24,215 nt of DNA from Desulfobulbaceae bacterium UBA2213 (GTDB lineage: Bacteria > Desulfobacterota > Desulfobulbia > Desulfobulbales > Desulfocapsaceae): the NCBI GenBank assembly GCA_002327225.1, contig DCUN01000209.1, positions 9,763 to 33,977 on the forward strand. The letters are read 5' to 3'. How positions within the stretch are numbered: the stretch's first letter is position 1; each line of letters opens with the position of its first letter. Below, piece after piece: positions 8,338 to 16,103 of the stretch. Both the position numbers and the translations under genes were made by a program. The notes beneath the pieces are model-generated. The model saw only the letters and a list, made by a program, of their open reading frames with translations, made no database searches and had not been told where the DNA came from.

Positions 8338-8375
8338 CGCACACATACAACTGTGCCAGGCACATATAAAAAAAA

Positions 8376-8912
8376 TTACTTTTTCATTGCCTGATCAAGC
8401 GCCTTGGTCAGATCAGCGCTGACATCAATAGCGTTGTTAGAATAAAGAACTCCAATCTTGGAATCAAGAATAACGGTATAGCCGTTCTTCTTGCCATAGG
8501 TATCAACAACTGTCTGCATAGTCTTCAATATAGGCTCCAGCTCTTTGTCCTGTAACTGTTTGAGCTCAAAACGGGCATCCTCGGTCTTCACCTGAAACTC
8601 ACGCCCTTTCTTTTGATACTCACGAACCTCAGACTCTTTTTTCTCTGCACTCCAGGCCGAACTCTTTTTTTCAATCTCCTGCTGCATGGCAACCAGAGAA
8701 TTTTCTTCAGCCTGAAACTTTGCCTTCAATTCCTTTGCCTTGGCCTCAAACATATTCTTGGCTGCCTTTCCAGAAACAGATTCGACAAGCACCCTTTGAA
8801 CATTCATTACGCCTATTTTGATTTCTGCCGCATTGGCAACAGAAACATGCTGACCAGCAAAACTCATCACAGCCAAAAACAATCCTGTAAAAAACACAGC
8901 CCTTAAAGTCAT
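8376..8912 (-). CDS. skp: Periplasmic chaperone Skp/OmpH family
   Basis: An OmpH/Skp-type chaperone of 178 residues that would hold unfolded outer-membrane proteins in the periplasm on their way to the BAM complex. From ATG 8912 the protein begins with a signal peptide (MTLRAVFFTGLFLAVMSFAG) and a predicted cut after ANA at residue 28. The mature chain opens with IKIGVMNVQRVLVES, the usual first strand, then a long charged helical hairpin of about 95 residues that forms the tentacles, and ends with the strand pair YTVILDSKIGVLYS. A start ten codons further upstream is possible but would spoil the signal peptide, and GAGGA lies upstream of the chosen ATG. It follows pal by about 100 bases and ends at a strong terminator. 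The family commonly neighbours bamA and lpxD, which are absent here. Confidence 0.88.
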   Translation of the reverse strand: MTLRAVFFTGLFLAVMSFAGQHVSVANAAEIKIGVMNVQRVLVESVSGKAAKNMFEAKAKELKAKFQAEENSLVAMQQEIEKKSSAWSAEKKESEVREYQKKGREFQVKTEDARFELKQLQDKELEPILKTMQTVVDTYGKKNGYTVILDSKIGVLYSNNAIDVSADLTKALDQAMKK

Positions 8913-9015
8913 CTCTTTTCCTCTTCCTTTCTCTTCAACCATTCTCCGGATTCTCTGGAACGTGTTCTTGATATCCAGAAATTCCAGAAAACGATATCAA
9001 TCGTATACCAACGAG

Positions 9016-9522
9016 TTATTTAACTATGACAAAATCAGCACGTCTGTTCTGAGCCCAGGACAACTCATCATGGCCTTGCAACAAAAGCTGCTCAGCGCCA
9101 TAACTGATGGTGGTCATATTCTCTTTAGCAACACCCTTGTCCGCCAGGTATTTCTGAGCGCTGAGAGCACGACGCTCACCCAGTGCCATATTATACTCCT
9201 GGGTGCCACGTGGATCACAGTTTCCTTCAATCCTGATAGAAACACCTTTCGACTTCAAGAAATCGGCATTCCCATCCATGCGGGCCACCTGATCCTGACG
9301 AACTGCAGAGGAATCAAAATCAAAATAAAGAGGGACCATGGGTCCGGAGGTACGACCTTCCATAATACCAATTGGCTCTGAGTCCAGTGACTCCTGAGCA
9401 CCCATGGCGCCTTCCTGACCGCCTTTCATCTCATCACCGGTTTTGCCTTTATCAGCACAACCAATGAGAGTCAACATCAACAAACCAAGGACAACGGACA
9501 ACACATTCTGCATTTTGTTCAT
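9016..9522 (-). CDS. pal: Peptidoglycan-associated lipoprotein Pal (OmpA-like domain)
   Basis: A 168-residue lipoprotein that would anchor the outer membrane to peptidoglycan as part of the Tol-Pal system. From ATG 9522 the signal sequence MNKMQNVLSVVLGLLMLTLI leads to a lipobox LIGC with the lipidated cysteine at residue 22. A Gly/Glu-rich linker follows, then the OmpA C-terminal domain: PLYFDFDSSAVR, then IEGNCDPRGTQEYNMALGER, then the final RRADFVIVK. The usual EGHCDERGT is EGNCDPRGT here, with the diaminopimelate-binding Asp and Arg kept. The frame stays open 64 codons upstream, but the lipobox fits only this start, which has AGGTG eight bases before it. No tolB is adjacent. It is probably co-transcribed with skp. 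Confidence 0.9.
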   Translation of the reverse strand: MNKMQNVLSVVLGLLMLTLIGCADKGKTGDEMKGGQEGAMGAQESLDSEPIGIMEGRTSGPMVPLYFDFDSSAVRQDQVARMDGNADFLKSKGVSIRIEGNCDPRGTQEYNMALGERRALSAQKYLADKGVAKENMTTISYGAEQLLLQGHDELSWAQNRRADFVIVK

Positions 9523-9820
9523 CACACGCACCTGATACGGCAATTTGTTATTTTTTATGCCCCATAGAAAAAGAGCCCTCATACAATATCGAATAACTAT
9601 ACACCTCCTTTCTAAAAAATGAAACTGGTCTTCTGCATCATTTTTTATCAAAACGGTTTTTTGTTGAAAAATACGGCCCAACCCTCTACATATAAATATG
9701 GAGATTCGCCCCACAAGCGGCTACGAAAATAGCATGAGTGCTTGACCATTCCGTTACAAGGGTCCAGACAAATCAAAAAACAATCCAAAATCTCAACAAC
9801 TTACAATAAAAAATCGCGCC
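9523..9820. other. Intergenic region between divergent pal and glgP
   Basis: The region is A+T-rich and must hold the promoters of pal (-) and of the glucan phosphorylase (+). On the minus strand a very strong ribosome-binding sequence, AAGGAGGTG (9610-9602), lies about 80 bases before the chosen pal start, with no ordinary start codon at the right distance. On the plus strand TTGACC occurs near 9742 and TACAAT near 9802, but neither has a good partner element. No RNA gene was recognised. Confidence 0.4.
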
Positions 9821-12073
9821 ATGCCCCATACAAATCACAGCATTACGGCCGCCAACATTCACACCCTGGTTTCCTCCAATCAATTTGGTACTTTTTTTGG
9901 TATCCACCAAAAAGTATTTAATGAGGTCTGGGCACGTCTGACCCACCCGGATGGAAACTCCGTCGCCTACATCTCAATGGAAATCGGCGCCGACCCTGAT
10001 GTTTACAATCCGGTAAAACAACGGCTGATTGACCTTGAACGCACCAGTTCAATGGACAGTAAACTGAAAGGCTTTATCACAAAACTTTTCCAGGGACCTG
10101 AAAAAATACCCACGTACAGCGGCGGCCTTGGGGTTCTGGCAGGTGACACCCTCAAAAGCTTTGCTGATTGCAAGATCCCCGCAGTCGCCATCAGTCTCCT
10201 CTTTCGCCAGGGATACTTTTGCCAGATCGTCGACTCAAAAGTGGGTCAGATCTGCCAGACAGTCAAGTGGCAGCCGGAGGCCACTCACGGACTCTACCTC
10301 TTACACGATCCTCACAATCCGAAAAAACCACTGCACATCGAGCTCCCCTTTTACAACGAAGAGAATCAAATCATAACAATAGAAGCCCAAGTCTGGATGA
10401 AGATGGAGATCAGTCATTCCCTTGACTTCTTTATCCCTGAGATCCTCCTTGATTTCTCCCTCCCAGGCACACCGAGTCCATTTAAAAAAGCCGCCGGCCA
10501 GCTCTACAACGCAGAATCATCTATAGTGAAAGCCCTGCAAAGACGCATGCTTGGCGCCGGAATCATTCCAGCATTACAAGCACTGGGAATTACTTCAAAG
10601 ATTTTCCACCTGAACGAACAACATGGCGTCATTGCCATTCTGCAATTAATCGGCGAAGAACTGCAAAGGAGCATCGGCCATTCTGATTTCACAAAGGCCA
10701 CTGACCAGCAGATTATACAAGCCAGTGACAAGGTCGCCCGCCAAACAATCTATACCATTCACACACCCGTCAAAGCCGGTCATGATCGTTTTGACAAATC
10801 TCTTTACGCAGGAATCAGCCATAAATCCTGCCAACGACTCCTGGACCTCCTGGCCCACGACGAGGAGAATCCTCATACGTACAACTTTACAACCATGGCC
10901 ATGACGGTGAACAGGGCCGCCAACAGTGTCAGCAGATTGCATCGGGACGTAACCCGCAAGCAGTTTCCCCAGTTTGCTAAAAAGATCTCGGCCATCACCA
11001 ATGGTGTCCATCATCTGACCTGGATCAGTGACGCCAGGGCCGAAGTTTTCAACCGCATTCCAGAACTCGATAATTGGCAGTACGACCCAGGCGTTTTTGC
11101 CAAGCTGGAACCTTTGAGCCACGACCAGAAATTTCGCAGTTATCTAAGCCACGCTTGGAAAAAAGACACGGCGTTCCTCTTCGATTTCATCAATACAATG
11201 CTCCTGCAACACCGAAACCAGAGACTCGAGACCTGGATCGATCCACCCAATTTTTTCTCTTCTCTCATCGACCGGAACACCCGAATGGACCCTCAGGTCT
11301 TCACTATTGGCTTTGCCCGACGTTTTTCTACCTACAAGCGTGCAGATCTGATTTTTGACAATCTCGACACCCTCTGCGATATCGTGGTAAGCAATAACTG
11401 GCCCATAAATTTTATTTTTGCCGGCAAGGCCCATCCGGCCGACGAACCTGGGAAATCCGTCATCAAACTGATCCTGGACTACCAGAAAGAGCTGCACCAG
11501 AAGAGTAATGGGCTGGCAAATTTAATCTTTATCCCCAACTATGATATGAAAATAGCCAAAATGATGGTAGCCGGCGTCCATGCCTGGCTCAACAGCCCTA
11601 AACGTCCGCTGGAGGCCTCCGGCACCAGTGGCATGAAAGCGGCCATGAACGGGGTGCCCAATATCTCCATTATGGACGGATGGTGGGCTGAAGGATATCA
11701 CGAGGGTCTGACCGGATGGAAATTTGGACTCGAAAAACCTGTCGAAGAGGCAGACCTCAGCGAAGCACCTGAGACACTGCTCTACAGCGAAGACTCCGCC
11801 TCATTTTATCAAACACTGCCGACCATCCTCCAGGAATTCTATCAGGCCGGCAAAGGTTCCACTTTCCTTGACAAGGCGATCATGAATCTCGCCCTGAATA
11901 TTCCTATATTCAACACCCATCGTATGGCAGCTGAATATCTGACAAAATATGATTTACACCTGCCAAAACAGCGACAAATAGAGATGCACCACTTTGGAAG
12001 TCTCTACGACAGTAACCGTAACGATCCTCCACAAAAAGCTTCTTTGCCATCACAGGACGATGTTATTTTATGA
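9821..12073 (+). CDS. glgP: Alpha-glucan (glycogen/starch) phosphorylase
   Basis: A 750-residue GT35 phosphorylase that would release glucose 1-phosphate from glycogen or other alpha-1,4-glucans. It belongs to the divergent bacterial/archaeal branch of about 700-850 residues. Motifs in order are VAYISMEIG, the glycine loop PTYSGGLGVLAGDTLKS, FHLNEQHG, ITNGVHHLTW, GFARRFSTYKRADL, FAGKAHPAD, and the cofactor site EASGTSGMKAAMNG, in which K606 should bind pyridoxal phosphate. The gene stands alone between pal and an unknown pair, so no other glycogen gene supports it. No Shine-Dalgarno sequence precedes ATG 9821, and no other in-frame ATG, GTG or TTG occurs between the upstream stop and this codon, so the start is kept with some doubt. 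Confidence 0.93.
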   Translation: MPHTNHSITAANIHTLVSSNQFGTFFGIHQKVFNEVWARLTHPDGNSVAYISMEIGADPDVYNPVKQRLIDLERTSSMDSKLKGFITKLFQGPEKIPTYSGGLGVLAGDTLKSFADCKIPAVAISLLFRQGYFCQIVDSKVGQICQTVKWQPEATHGLYLLHDPHNPKKPLHIELPFYNEENQIITIEAQVWMKMEISHSLDFFIPEILLDFSLPGTPSPFKKAAGQLYNAESSIVKALQRRMLGAGIIPALQALGITSKIFHLNEQHGVIAILQLIGEELQRSIGHSDFTKATDQQIIQASDKVARQTIYTIHTPVKAGHDRFDKSLYAGISHKSCQRLLDLLAHDEENPHTYNFTTMAMTVNRAANSVSRLHRDVTRKQFPQFAKKISAITNGVHHLTWISDARAEVFNRIPELDNWQYDPGVFAKLEPLSHDQKFRSYLSHAWKKDTAFLFDFINTMLLQHRNQRLETWIDPPNFFSSLIDRNTRMDPQVFTIGFARRFSTYKRADLIFDNLDTLCDIVVSNNWPINFIFAGKAHPADEPGKSVIKLILDYQKELHQKSNGLANLIFIPNYDMKIAKMMVAGVHAWLNSPKRPLEASGTSGMKAAMNGVPNISIMDGWWAEGYHEGLTGWKFGLEKPVEEADLSEAPETLLYSEDSASFYQTLPTILQEFYQAGKGSTFLDKAIMNLALNIPIFNTHRMAAEYLTKYDLHLPKQRQIEMHHFGSLYDSNRNDPPQKASLPSQDDVIL

Positions 12074-12405
12074 CAACGGCCTAGTTTTTTATTGGAAGAT
12101 TAGTGCGAATGCAGTAGATTTTCTATCCTTATCGCTTGTGAAAATAGAATCAGTGATTGTTCCGCTCTGTACCGGGACAATTTCCTTCGACAAACTCCAT
12201 AAACCCTCCTTCTATCGCCAGGGTTTGTATGCAGATATTTTCATCGTAGCATCTTAGTGCCTTACAGCTCATTTTCTTGTTTTTTTTCACAAGAAAATGA
12301 GCTGCGAAAGGCACTTATCCCGTTCATTGGGGTTAGACAATGAGAGAGCCAGGTTTCCATTCCGAGGCCTCTCTTTTCTCAAAGTAGGTAAACCGGAGAT
12401 TTATA
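12074..12405. other. Intergenic region after glgP with several inverted repeats
   Basis: This 332-base stretch has no convincing gene. It contains a small hairpin (ATTGTTCC paired with GGGACAAT, 12156-12181), the long palindrome listed separately at 12256-12315, and a further imperfect stem AGAGAGCC/GGCCTCTCT at 12343-12374 followed by a T-rich run. On the minus strand AAGGAGGG stands just before an ATG at 12200 that opens only 16 codons. The end of the region supplies GGAG eight bases before the next gene. Confidence 0.5.
12256..12315. repeat. Long imperfect palindrome with 16-bp perfect inner stem
   Basis: CAGCTCATTTTCTTGT (12265-12280) is the exact complement of 12289-12304, around an eight-base loop of T7C. 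Outside it AGTGCCTT and AAGGCACT pair again, with a 1/3-base internal loop between. The whole makes a 60-base hairpin. No T-run follows the 3' arm on either strand, so it does not look like a simple terminator. The outer ends resemble copy A at 8243-8286 (RGTGCC.T.CGCA and TG.AA..GCACY). Confidence 0.7.
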
Positions 12406-12828
12406 ATGAAAGCACATATCAGCCCCAATAACACTACGGACAAAACGATACGAAGTATCGATCGCAAACGTGAGCAGGAAAGGCGATTCATGCTCCAAAA
12501 AGCCAGAGAAAATGCCGACGAGCTTGCAGCCAAATTGGTGCAACGACTGATCGACAAAAGCATCGTCGAGACCACGTCAGTACAAAGCCTGCACGACACC
12601 CTTGAAGAACAGCTCAAGAAGCTGGCCAATATGGATGATTTTGACATCCAACTGAAGGTGGCTCCTGTGCGGACCCTGGTGCCCGACCCAAACATTATCA
12701 GCCTCTACCTCACCCAATTCATCATAGAAGACCTGATAAACCACTCTGCGATTCAAGACATTTATGGTGAGGATCTGGAAATCTACCTGACCACAGACTC
12801 TATCTTCAAGACACTGCGCCCCCAGTGA
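12406..12828 (+). CDS. Hypothetical protein coupled to a radical SAM gene
   Basis: A 140-residue protein that I do not recognise. It has no signal peptide, membrane segment or cysteine. Residues about 15-65 are strongly charged and helical (for example RKREQERRFMLQKA), probably a coiled coil. The second half reads like a small alpha/beta domain, with DFDIQLKVAPVRTLVPDP, a helix around SLYLTQFIIEDLINHS, and a strand LEIYLTTDS. GGAG lies eight bases before the ATG, giving a clear start. Its stop overlaps the GTG start of the next radical SAM gene (GTGA), so translation is coupled and the two products probably act together, perhaps as a partner or substrate-delivery protein. At 140 residues with a folded look it is unlikely to be a peptide precursor. 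Confidence 0.75.
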   Translation: MKAHISPNNTTDKTIRSIDRKREQERRFMLQKARENADELAAKLVQRLIDKSIVETTSVQSLHDTLEEQLKKLANMDDFDIQLKVAPVRTLVPDPNIISLYLTQFIIEDLINHSAIQDIYGEDLEIYLTTDSIFKTLRPQ

Positions 12829-14111
12829 TCCATCCCGACGCCCTTCCTTCACTTGTTTTTGCCGATCCTCAGGGCAATATCACTGATTTTCCCGCGCTCA
12901 CCATGGCCGGCATGAGTGGAGGCCGGTTTTTCCAACCCAACATTGAAGATCTGATTCCCCTGCCTGAAGGCAGTGAACTCTTTGTCCTTCCAGGCCGTTT
13001 ACCTGTGGGTTGCAACAAGGAAAGCGGAGAGCCCTTGCTCCTGGAAGAGGATCCCTATCAACCAGGAACAGCTGTGCAGGCCGTCGCTGCCTTCATGTCT
13101 CCGGCACACACGGCCATCTTTAACAGCGCCTATCAAACACAAGGCAGCCATCCCCCCCGCCTGCCGCTCTTTGCCTATACAGCCGTGGGCTGGTACCAGG
13201 GGCGTTTCTGGGTCACCGCCTTTCGCAGCGACCCGGATAAACGCCAGGACAGCTGCCAGTTTGACCAGGCAGAAATCAATAGAACGACCCGCAAAAAGCT
13301 GAAAGAGAACAGTGAAAACAGGCTGGTGCAGCATTTAGGCAAGTGTTGCCTGACCTACGGCTGTCCTGCTGCCCGTAATTATTTCCTTGGTCGCTGGGAA
13401 GCCCCTCTCCCTACATCACCCAGCTGTAATGCTCGCTGTGTCGGTTGCATCTCCCTGCAACCTGCCGGTTCCTGCTCGGCAACCCAGGATCGTATTCGTT
13501 TTGTCCCCAGTGCTCGGGAAATTGCCGGAGTGGCCATACCCCATCTGCAAACGGCAGAGGATGCCATCGTCAGCTTCGGCCAGGGATGTGAAGGTGAGCC
13601 CCTGCTTCAGGCCCGGATTATCGAAGAGGCTATTCAGCTCATCCGCAAGACGACGGCACGTGGGACCATCAACCTCAATTCCAACGCCAGCCTGCCACAG
13701 TCAGTAGAACTCCTGGCCAGGGCAGGACTGAACAGTCTCCGCGTCAGCCTGAATTCAGCCCAGGAGGTGTATCACAGTCGATACTACCGGCCTGACGGCT
13801 TTACCCTGACCGATGTCAAGGACTCCATCAGGATCATGAAAGAGGCGGATCGCTTTGTCTCCCTCAACTATTTTATCCAGCCCGGGGTAACAGACTCCAG
13901 CGATGAGTTTGATGCCCTCTCACACCTGATTGAATCCTGCCGACCTGACCTGATCCAGTTACGCAATCTGAATATGGACCCTGAATGGTACCTGAAGACA
14001 CTTGATTTTCATCCCATTGCAAACCCAATGGGAATGCGCACATGGTTGCTCACATTACAACAACGTTTTCCCACCCTCCGCCTTGGCTATTTCAACCCTG
14101 TTCTCAATTAA
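12825..14111 (+). CDS. Radical SAM protein of unknown function with cysteine-containing N-terminal domain
   Basis: A 428-residue radical SAM protein. The cluster motif SCNARCVGC (C201, C205, C208; canonical CX3CX2C) lies unusually far into the chain. After it come GQGCEGEPLL near 252-261, a GGE-type SAM-binding segment, then INLNSNAS and LRVSLNSAQ, typical barrel strands. The first 195 residues form an extra domain, with FPALTMAGMSGGRF, LPGRLPVGCN and VGWYQGRFWVTAF, ending in C174, C175 and C180 (GKCCLTYGCPAARN). These lie just before the radical SAM motif and might help bind a second cluster, though this is only inference. The start is GTG at 12825, overlapping the previous stop. The substrate is unknown and no biosynthetic gene cluster surrounds the pair. 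Confidence 0.85.
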   Translation: MIHPDALPSLVFADPQGNITDFPALTMAGMSGGRFFQPNIEDLIPLPEGSELFVLPGRLPVGCNKESGEPLLLEEDPYQPGTAVQAVAAFMSPAHTAIFNSAYQTQGSHPPRLPLFAYTAVGWYQGRFWVTAFRSDPDKRQDSCQFDQAEINRTTRKKLKENSENRLVQHLGKCCLTYGCPAARNYFLGRWEAPLPTSPSCNARCVGCISLQPAGSCSATQDRIRFVPSAREIAGVAIPHLQTAEDAIVSFGQGCEGEPLLQARIIEEAIQLIRKTTARGTINLNSNASLPQSVELLARAGLNSLRVSLNSAQEVYHSRYYRPDGFTLTDVKDSIRIMKEADRFVSLNYFIQPGVTDSSDEFDALSHLIESCRPDLIQLRNLNMDPEWYLKTLDFHPIANPMGMRTWLLTLQQRFPTLRLGYFNPVLN

Positions 14112-14236
14112 GGGACGCGGAAAATCCAAATATACCATCTTGCTTCCCGTCTTCGGGCCATCTTTGACCGCACCTCAATCGTAAAATCCTCGTCGTAGCG
14201 CAAAGCCGTTGTAAACAGAACCTCTTCTTTAACCAT
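14108..14236 (-). CDS. Possible small ORF of 42 residues, divergent from fur
   Basis: The minus strand has an ATG at 14236 preceded by AGGTGA at a suitable distance and opens 42 codons (MVKEEVLFTTALRYDEDF at the start, WYIWIFRVP at the end). The product is not recognised and has no signal peptide. It ends four bases inside the stop of the convergent radical SAM gene and starts about 30 bases from the palindrome upstream of fur, so it could share that control region. It could equally be a decayed fragment or chance ORF. Confidence 0.35.
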   Translation of the reverse strand: MVKEEVLFTTALRYDEDFTIEVRSKMARRREARWYIWIFRVP

Positions 14237-14263
14237 TGTTTTTTCACCTACTTTGATATATGT

Positions 14264-14275
14264 TATTAGCTAATA
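14264..14275. promoter_or_regulatory. Palindrome TATTAGCTAATA upstream of fur, candidate operator
   Basis: A perfect 12-base A+T-rich palindrome lies about 40 bases before the chosen start of the Fur-family gene, in the interval between it and the divergent small ORF. Fur and PerR proteins bind A+T-rich inverted repeats and often control their own genes, so autoregulation is a reasonable inference. The sequence does not match a canonical Fur or Per box exactly. Confidence 0.35.
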
Positions 14276-14315
14276 GATTTTCTCACTTATTTCTTTGCAA
14301 GCAACAGGATCCCCC

Positions 14316-14732
14316 ATGCAAGAACACACCCCCATGCGATTGACCACCCAACGACAAATCATTCTTGAAGAACTTTTAAAGGTTACCTCACACCCAACAG
14401 CCAATGAAGTGTATGATATGGTCCGTAAGCGCCTTCCCCGCATAGGCCTTGGAACTGTTTACAGGAACCTTGAACTGATGGCCGAAACCGGTATGATCCT
14501 CAAACTGGAGGTAGGCGGCACCCAGAAACGTTTTGACGCCACCATACAACCACACTACCATGTTCGCTGCATGGAGTGCGGCAAGGTCGATGACATTGAC
14601 ATTGCTGTACAACAGGATATCAATGAGACAGCGGCCCAGGCCTGCCACTATCAGATCATTGGCCATCATATTGAATTTACAGGTATTTGCAGTAACTGCA
14701 CCCAATCAGACAAGACAGCAAGTATCAACTGA
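14316..14732 (+). CDS. Fur/PerR-family metal-dependent transcriptional repressor
   Basis: A 138-residue Fur-superfamily regulator. The winged-helix DNA-binding part contains RLTTQRQIILEEL, HPTANEVYDMV and the recognition-helix segment GLGTVYRNLELMAETG. The dimerisation part has the metal-ligand stretch QPHYHVRCMECGKVDDID. Two CX2C pairs, C85/C88 and C125/C128 (GICSNC), form the structural zinc site seen in PerR and many Fur proteins. PerR-like wording (RFDATIQPHYH) suggests a peroxide or metal sensor of the PerR branch, but Fur cannot be excluded. I preferred ATG 14316, with AGGA upstream, over a TTG at 14295; ATG 14334 is another option and would still include the whole DNA-binding domain. 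It is convergent with tyrS through a shared terminator. Confidence 0.9.
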   Translation: MQEHTPMRLTTQRQIILEELLKVTSHPTANEVYDMVRKRLPRIGLGTVYRNLELMAETGMILKLEVGGTQKRFDATIQPHYHVRCMECGKVDDIDIAVQQDINETAAQACHYQIIGHHIEFTGICSNCTQSDKTASIN

Positions 14733-14754
14733 TTGCAGGACAATGTTTCCCAAA

Positions 14755-14801
14755 GCAAAAAAAGGATTATAACCTTGAAAGGCTACAATCCTTTTTTTTG
14801 C
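14755..14801. terminator. Bidirectional intrinsic terminator between fur and tyrS
   Basis: GCAAAAAAAGGATT pairs with AATCCTTTTTTTTGC around an 18-base loop. The stem is flanked by an A-run on one side and a T-run on the other, so each strand presents hairpin plus T-tract. It lies between the convergent ends of the Fur-family gene and tyrS. Confidence 0.88.
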
Positions 14802-14820
14802 ATAAACTCGCTCATTATCT

Positions 14821-16032
14821 TTACTGGAAACAAACTTTACAATAGCGTAATTTACCCACCTTCAGCAGCACCTCACCTTGCGGCTTCACCACCGCATTGA
14901 CATCTTTCACTTTTTCTCCATCGAGCGAAACCGCATTCTGTTTGATCATCCGTCGCCCATCAGAGGTGGAGACAACAAGCTCGACATCAACCAGCAACTG
15001 CGGCAGCCAGATATCTTCAATGGCCGTGATCTGCCTTTCCATGATATCATCAGGCAGCCCGCCCTTCCGGAAGACCTTTTCAAAATTCTGCTCTGCCTGC
15101 AGTGCCACCTCCTCTGAATGAAAACGTGCTGTCAACTCCCGGGCCAGTTGCTTCTTTATCTCCTTGGGATGACGGGCACCGCTCTCCATTTCTCTTTTGA
15201 GGACGGCCATATCTTCCGTTGCCAGATCACTGAGCAGGTCATAATAACGGAACATCAACTGATCTGAAACGGAAAGAATCTTGCCGTAGATATCATTGGC
15301 AGGTTCTGTAATGCCGATATAATTACCTAGAGACTTGCTCATTTTATTCACCCCGTCTAATCCCTCAAGGAGGGGGAGGGTGAGCACCACCTGGGGGGCC
15401 TGGCCACGAGAACGCTGGAGGTCGCGCCCCATAAGCAGATTGAAAAGCTGATCCGTGCCGCCAAGTTCCACGTCGGCCTCGATGGCCACAGAATCATAGC
15501 CCTGGATAAGGGGATAGAGGAACTCATGAATAGAAATGGGAGACCCCTCCCGGAAACGCACCTTGAAATCTTCTCGTTCCAGCATCCTGGCCACTGTCAG
15601 CTCAGAGGCAAGGCGGATCATGGCAAAGGAGTCAAGCTTGGCCAGCCACTGACTGTTAAAGACAACCTTGGTTTTTTCAGGATCAAGGATCTTGAAAACC
15701 TGCTCCTTATAACTTTCAGCATTCCTGGCCACATCCTCACGCGTCAGGGCCTTTCTGGTCTCAGACTTGCCTGTTGGGTCACCAATCATACCGGTAAAGT
15801 CACCGATGAGAAAGTACACATCATGGCCAAGATCTTGAAAATGTTTCAGTTTCTGTAAGAGAACAGTATGGCCCAGATGCAGATCAGGCGCCGTTGGATC
15901 GAAACCGGCCTTCACCCGCAGCGGAATACCGCTTGCCGCAGATTTTTCCAGTTTTTTAACAAGTTCTTCACGGGAGATACAATCAACGGTTCCCCGCTCA
16001 ATGAGTTTTATCTGTTCATCAATGGAAGGCAT
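14821..16032 (-). CDS. tyrS: Tyrosyl-tRNA synthetase
   Basis: Class I tyrosyl-tRNA synthetase of 403 residues, charging tRNA-Tyr. The ATP-site HIGH motif appears as HLGH at 52-55 (after DPTAPDL), and KMSKS lies at 230-234. The tyrosine-binding core includes GDFTGMIGDPTGKS and QGYDSVAIEADVELGGTDQ. The C-terminal 70 residues form the S4-like RNA-binding domain. The long spacing from HLGH to KMSKS and the sequence around them match the TyrZ-type branch rather than E. coli-type TyrS. ATG 16032 gives the usual N-terminus (MPSIDEQIKLIERG); a TTG at 16071 would add 13 unrelated residues. It follows rny by about 70 bases that contain a 12-base palindrome (16075-16086). Confidence 0.96.
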   Translation of the reverse strand: MPSIDEQIKLIERGTVDCISREELVKKLEKSAASGIPLRVKAGFDPTAPDLHLGHTVLLQKLKHFQDLGHDVYFLIGDFTGMIGDPTGKSETRKALTREDVARNAESYKEQVFKILDPEKTKVVFNSQWLAKLDSFAMIRLASELTVARMLEREDFKVRFREGSPISIHEFLYPLIQGYDSVAIEADVELGGTDQLFNLLMGRDLQRSRGQAPQVVLTLPLLEGLDGVNKMSKSLGNYIGITEPANDIYGKILSVSDQLMFRYYDLLSDLATEDMAVLKREMESGARHPKEIKKQLARELTARFHSEEVALQAEQNFEKVFRKGGLPDDIMERQITAIEDIWLPQLLVDVELVVSTSDGRRMIKQNAVSLDGEKVKDVNAVVKPQGEVLLKVGKLRYCKVCFQ

Positions 16033-16103
16033 GGCTCTTTTGCTCTCTTCTCCAACAGTTGATCTATACAAAATAGCACTAGTGCTGTCAGCACCCAGGC
16101 TTT

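Noticed and set aside
11994..12257. Plus-strand 87-residue ORF overlapping the glgP 3' end
   Set aside because: It overlaps glgP by 80 bases in another frame and its translation shows no family features; at most a decayed fragment.
16075..16086. Palindrome AGCACTAGTGCT between rny and tyrS
   Set aside because: Short palindromes of this length arise by chance and there is no T-run or partner site; too little to call an operator or terminator.
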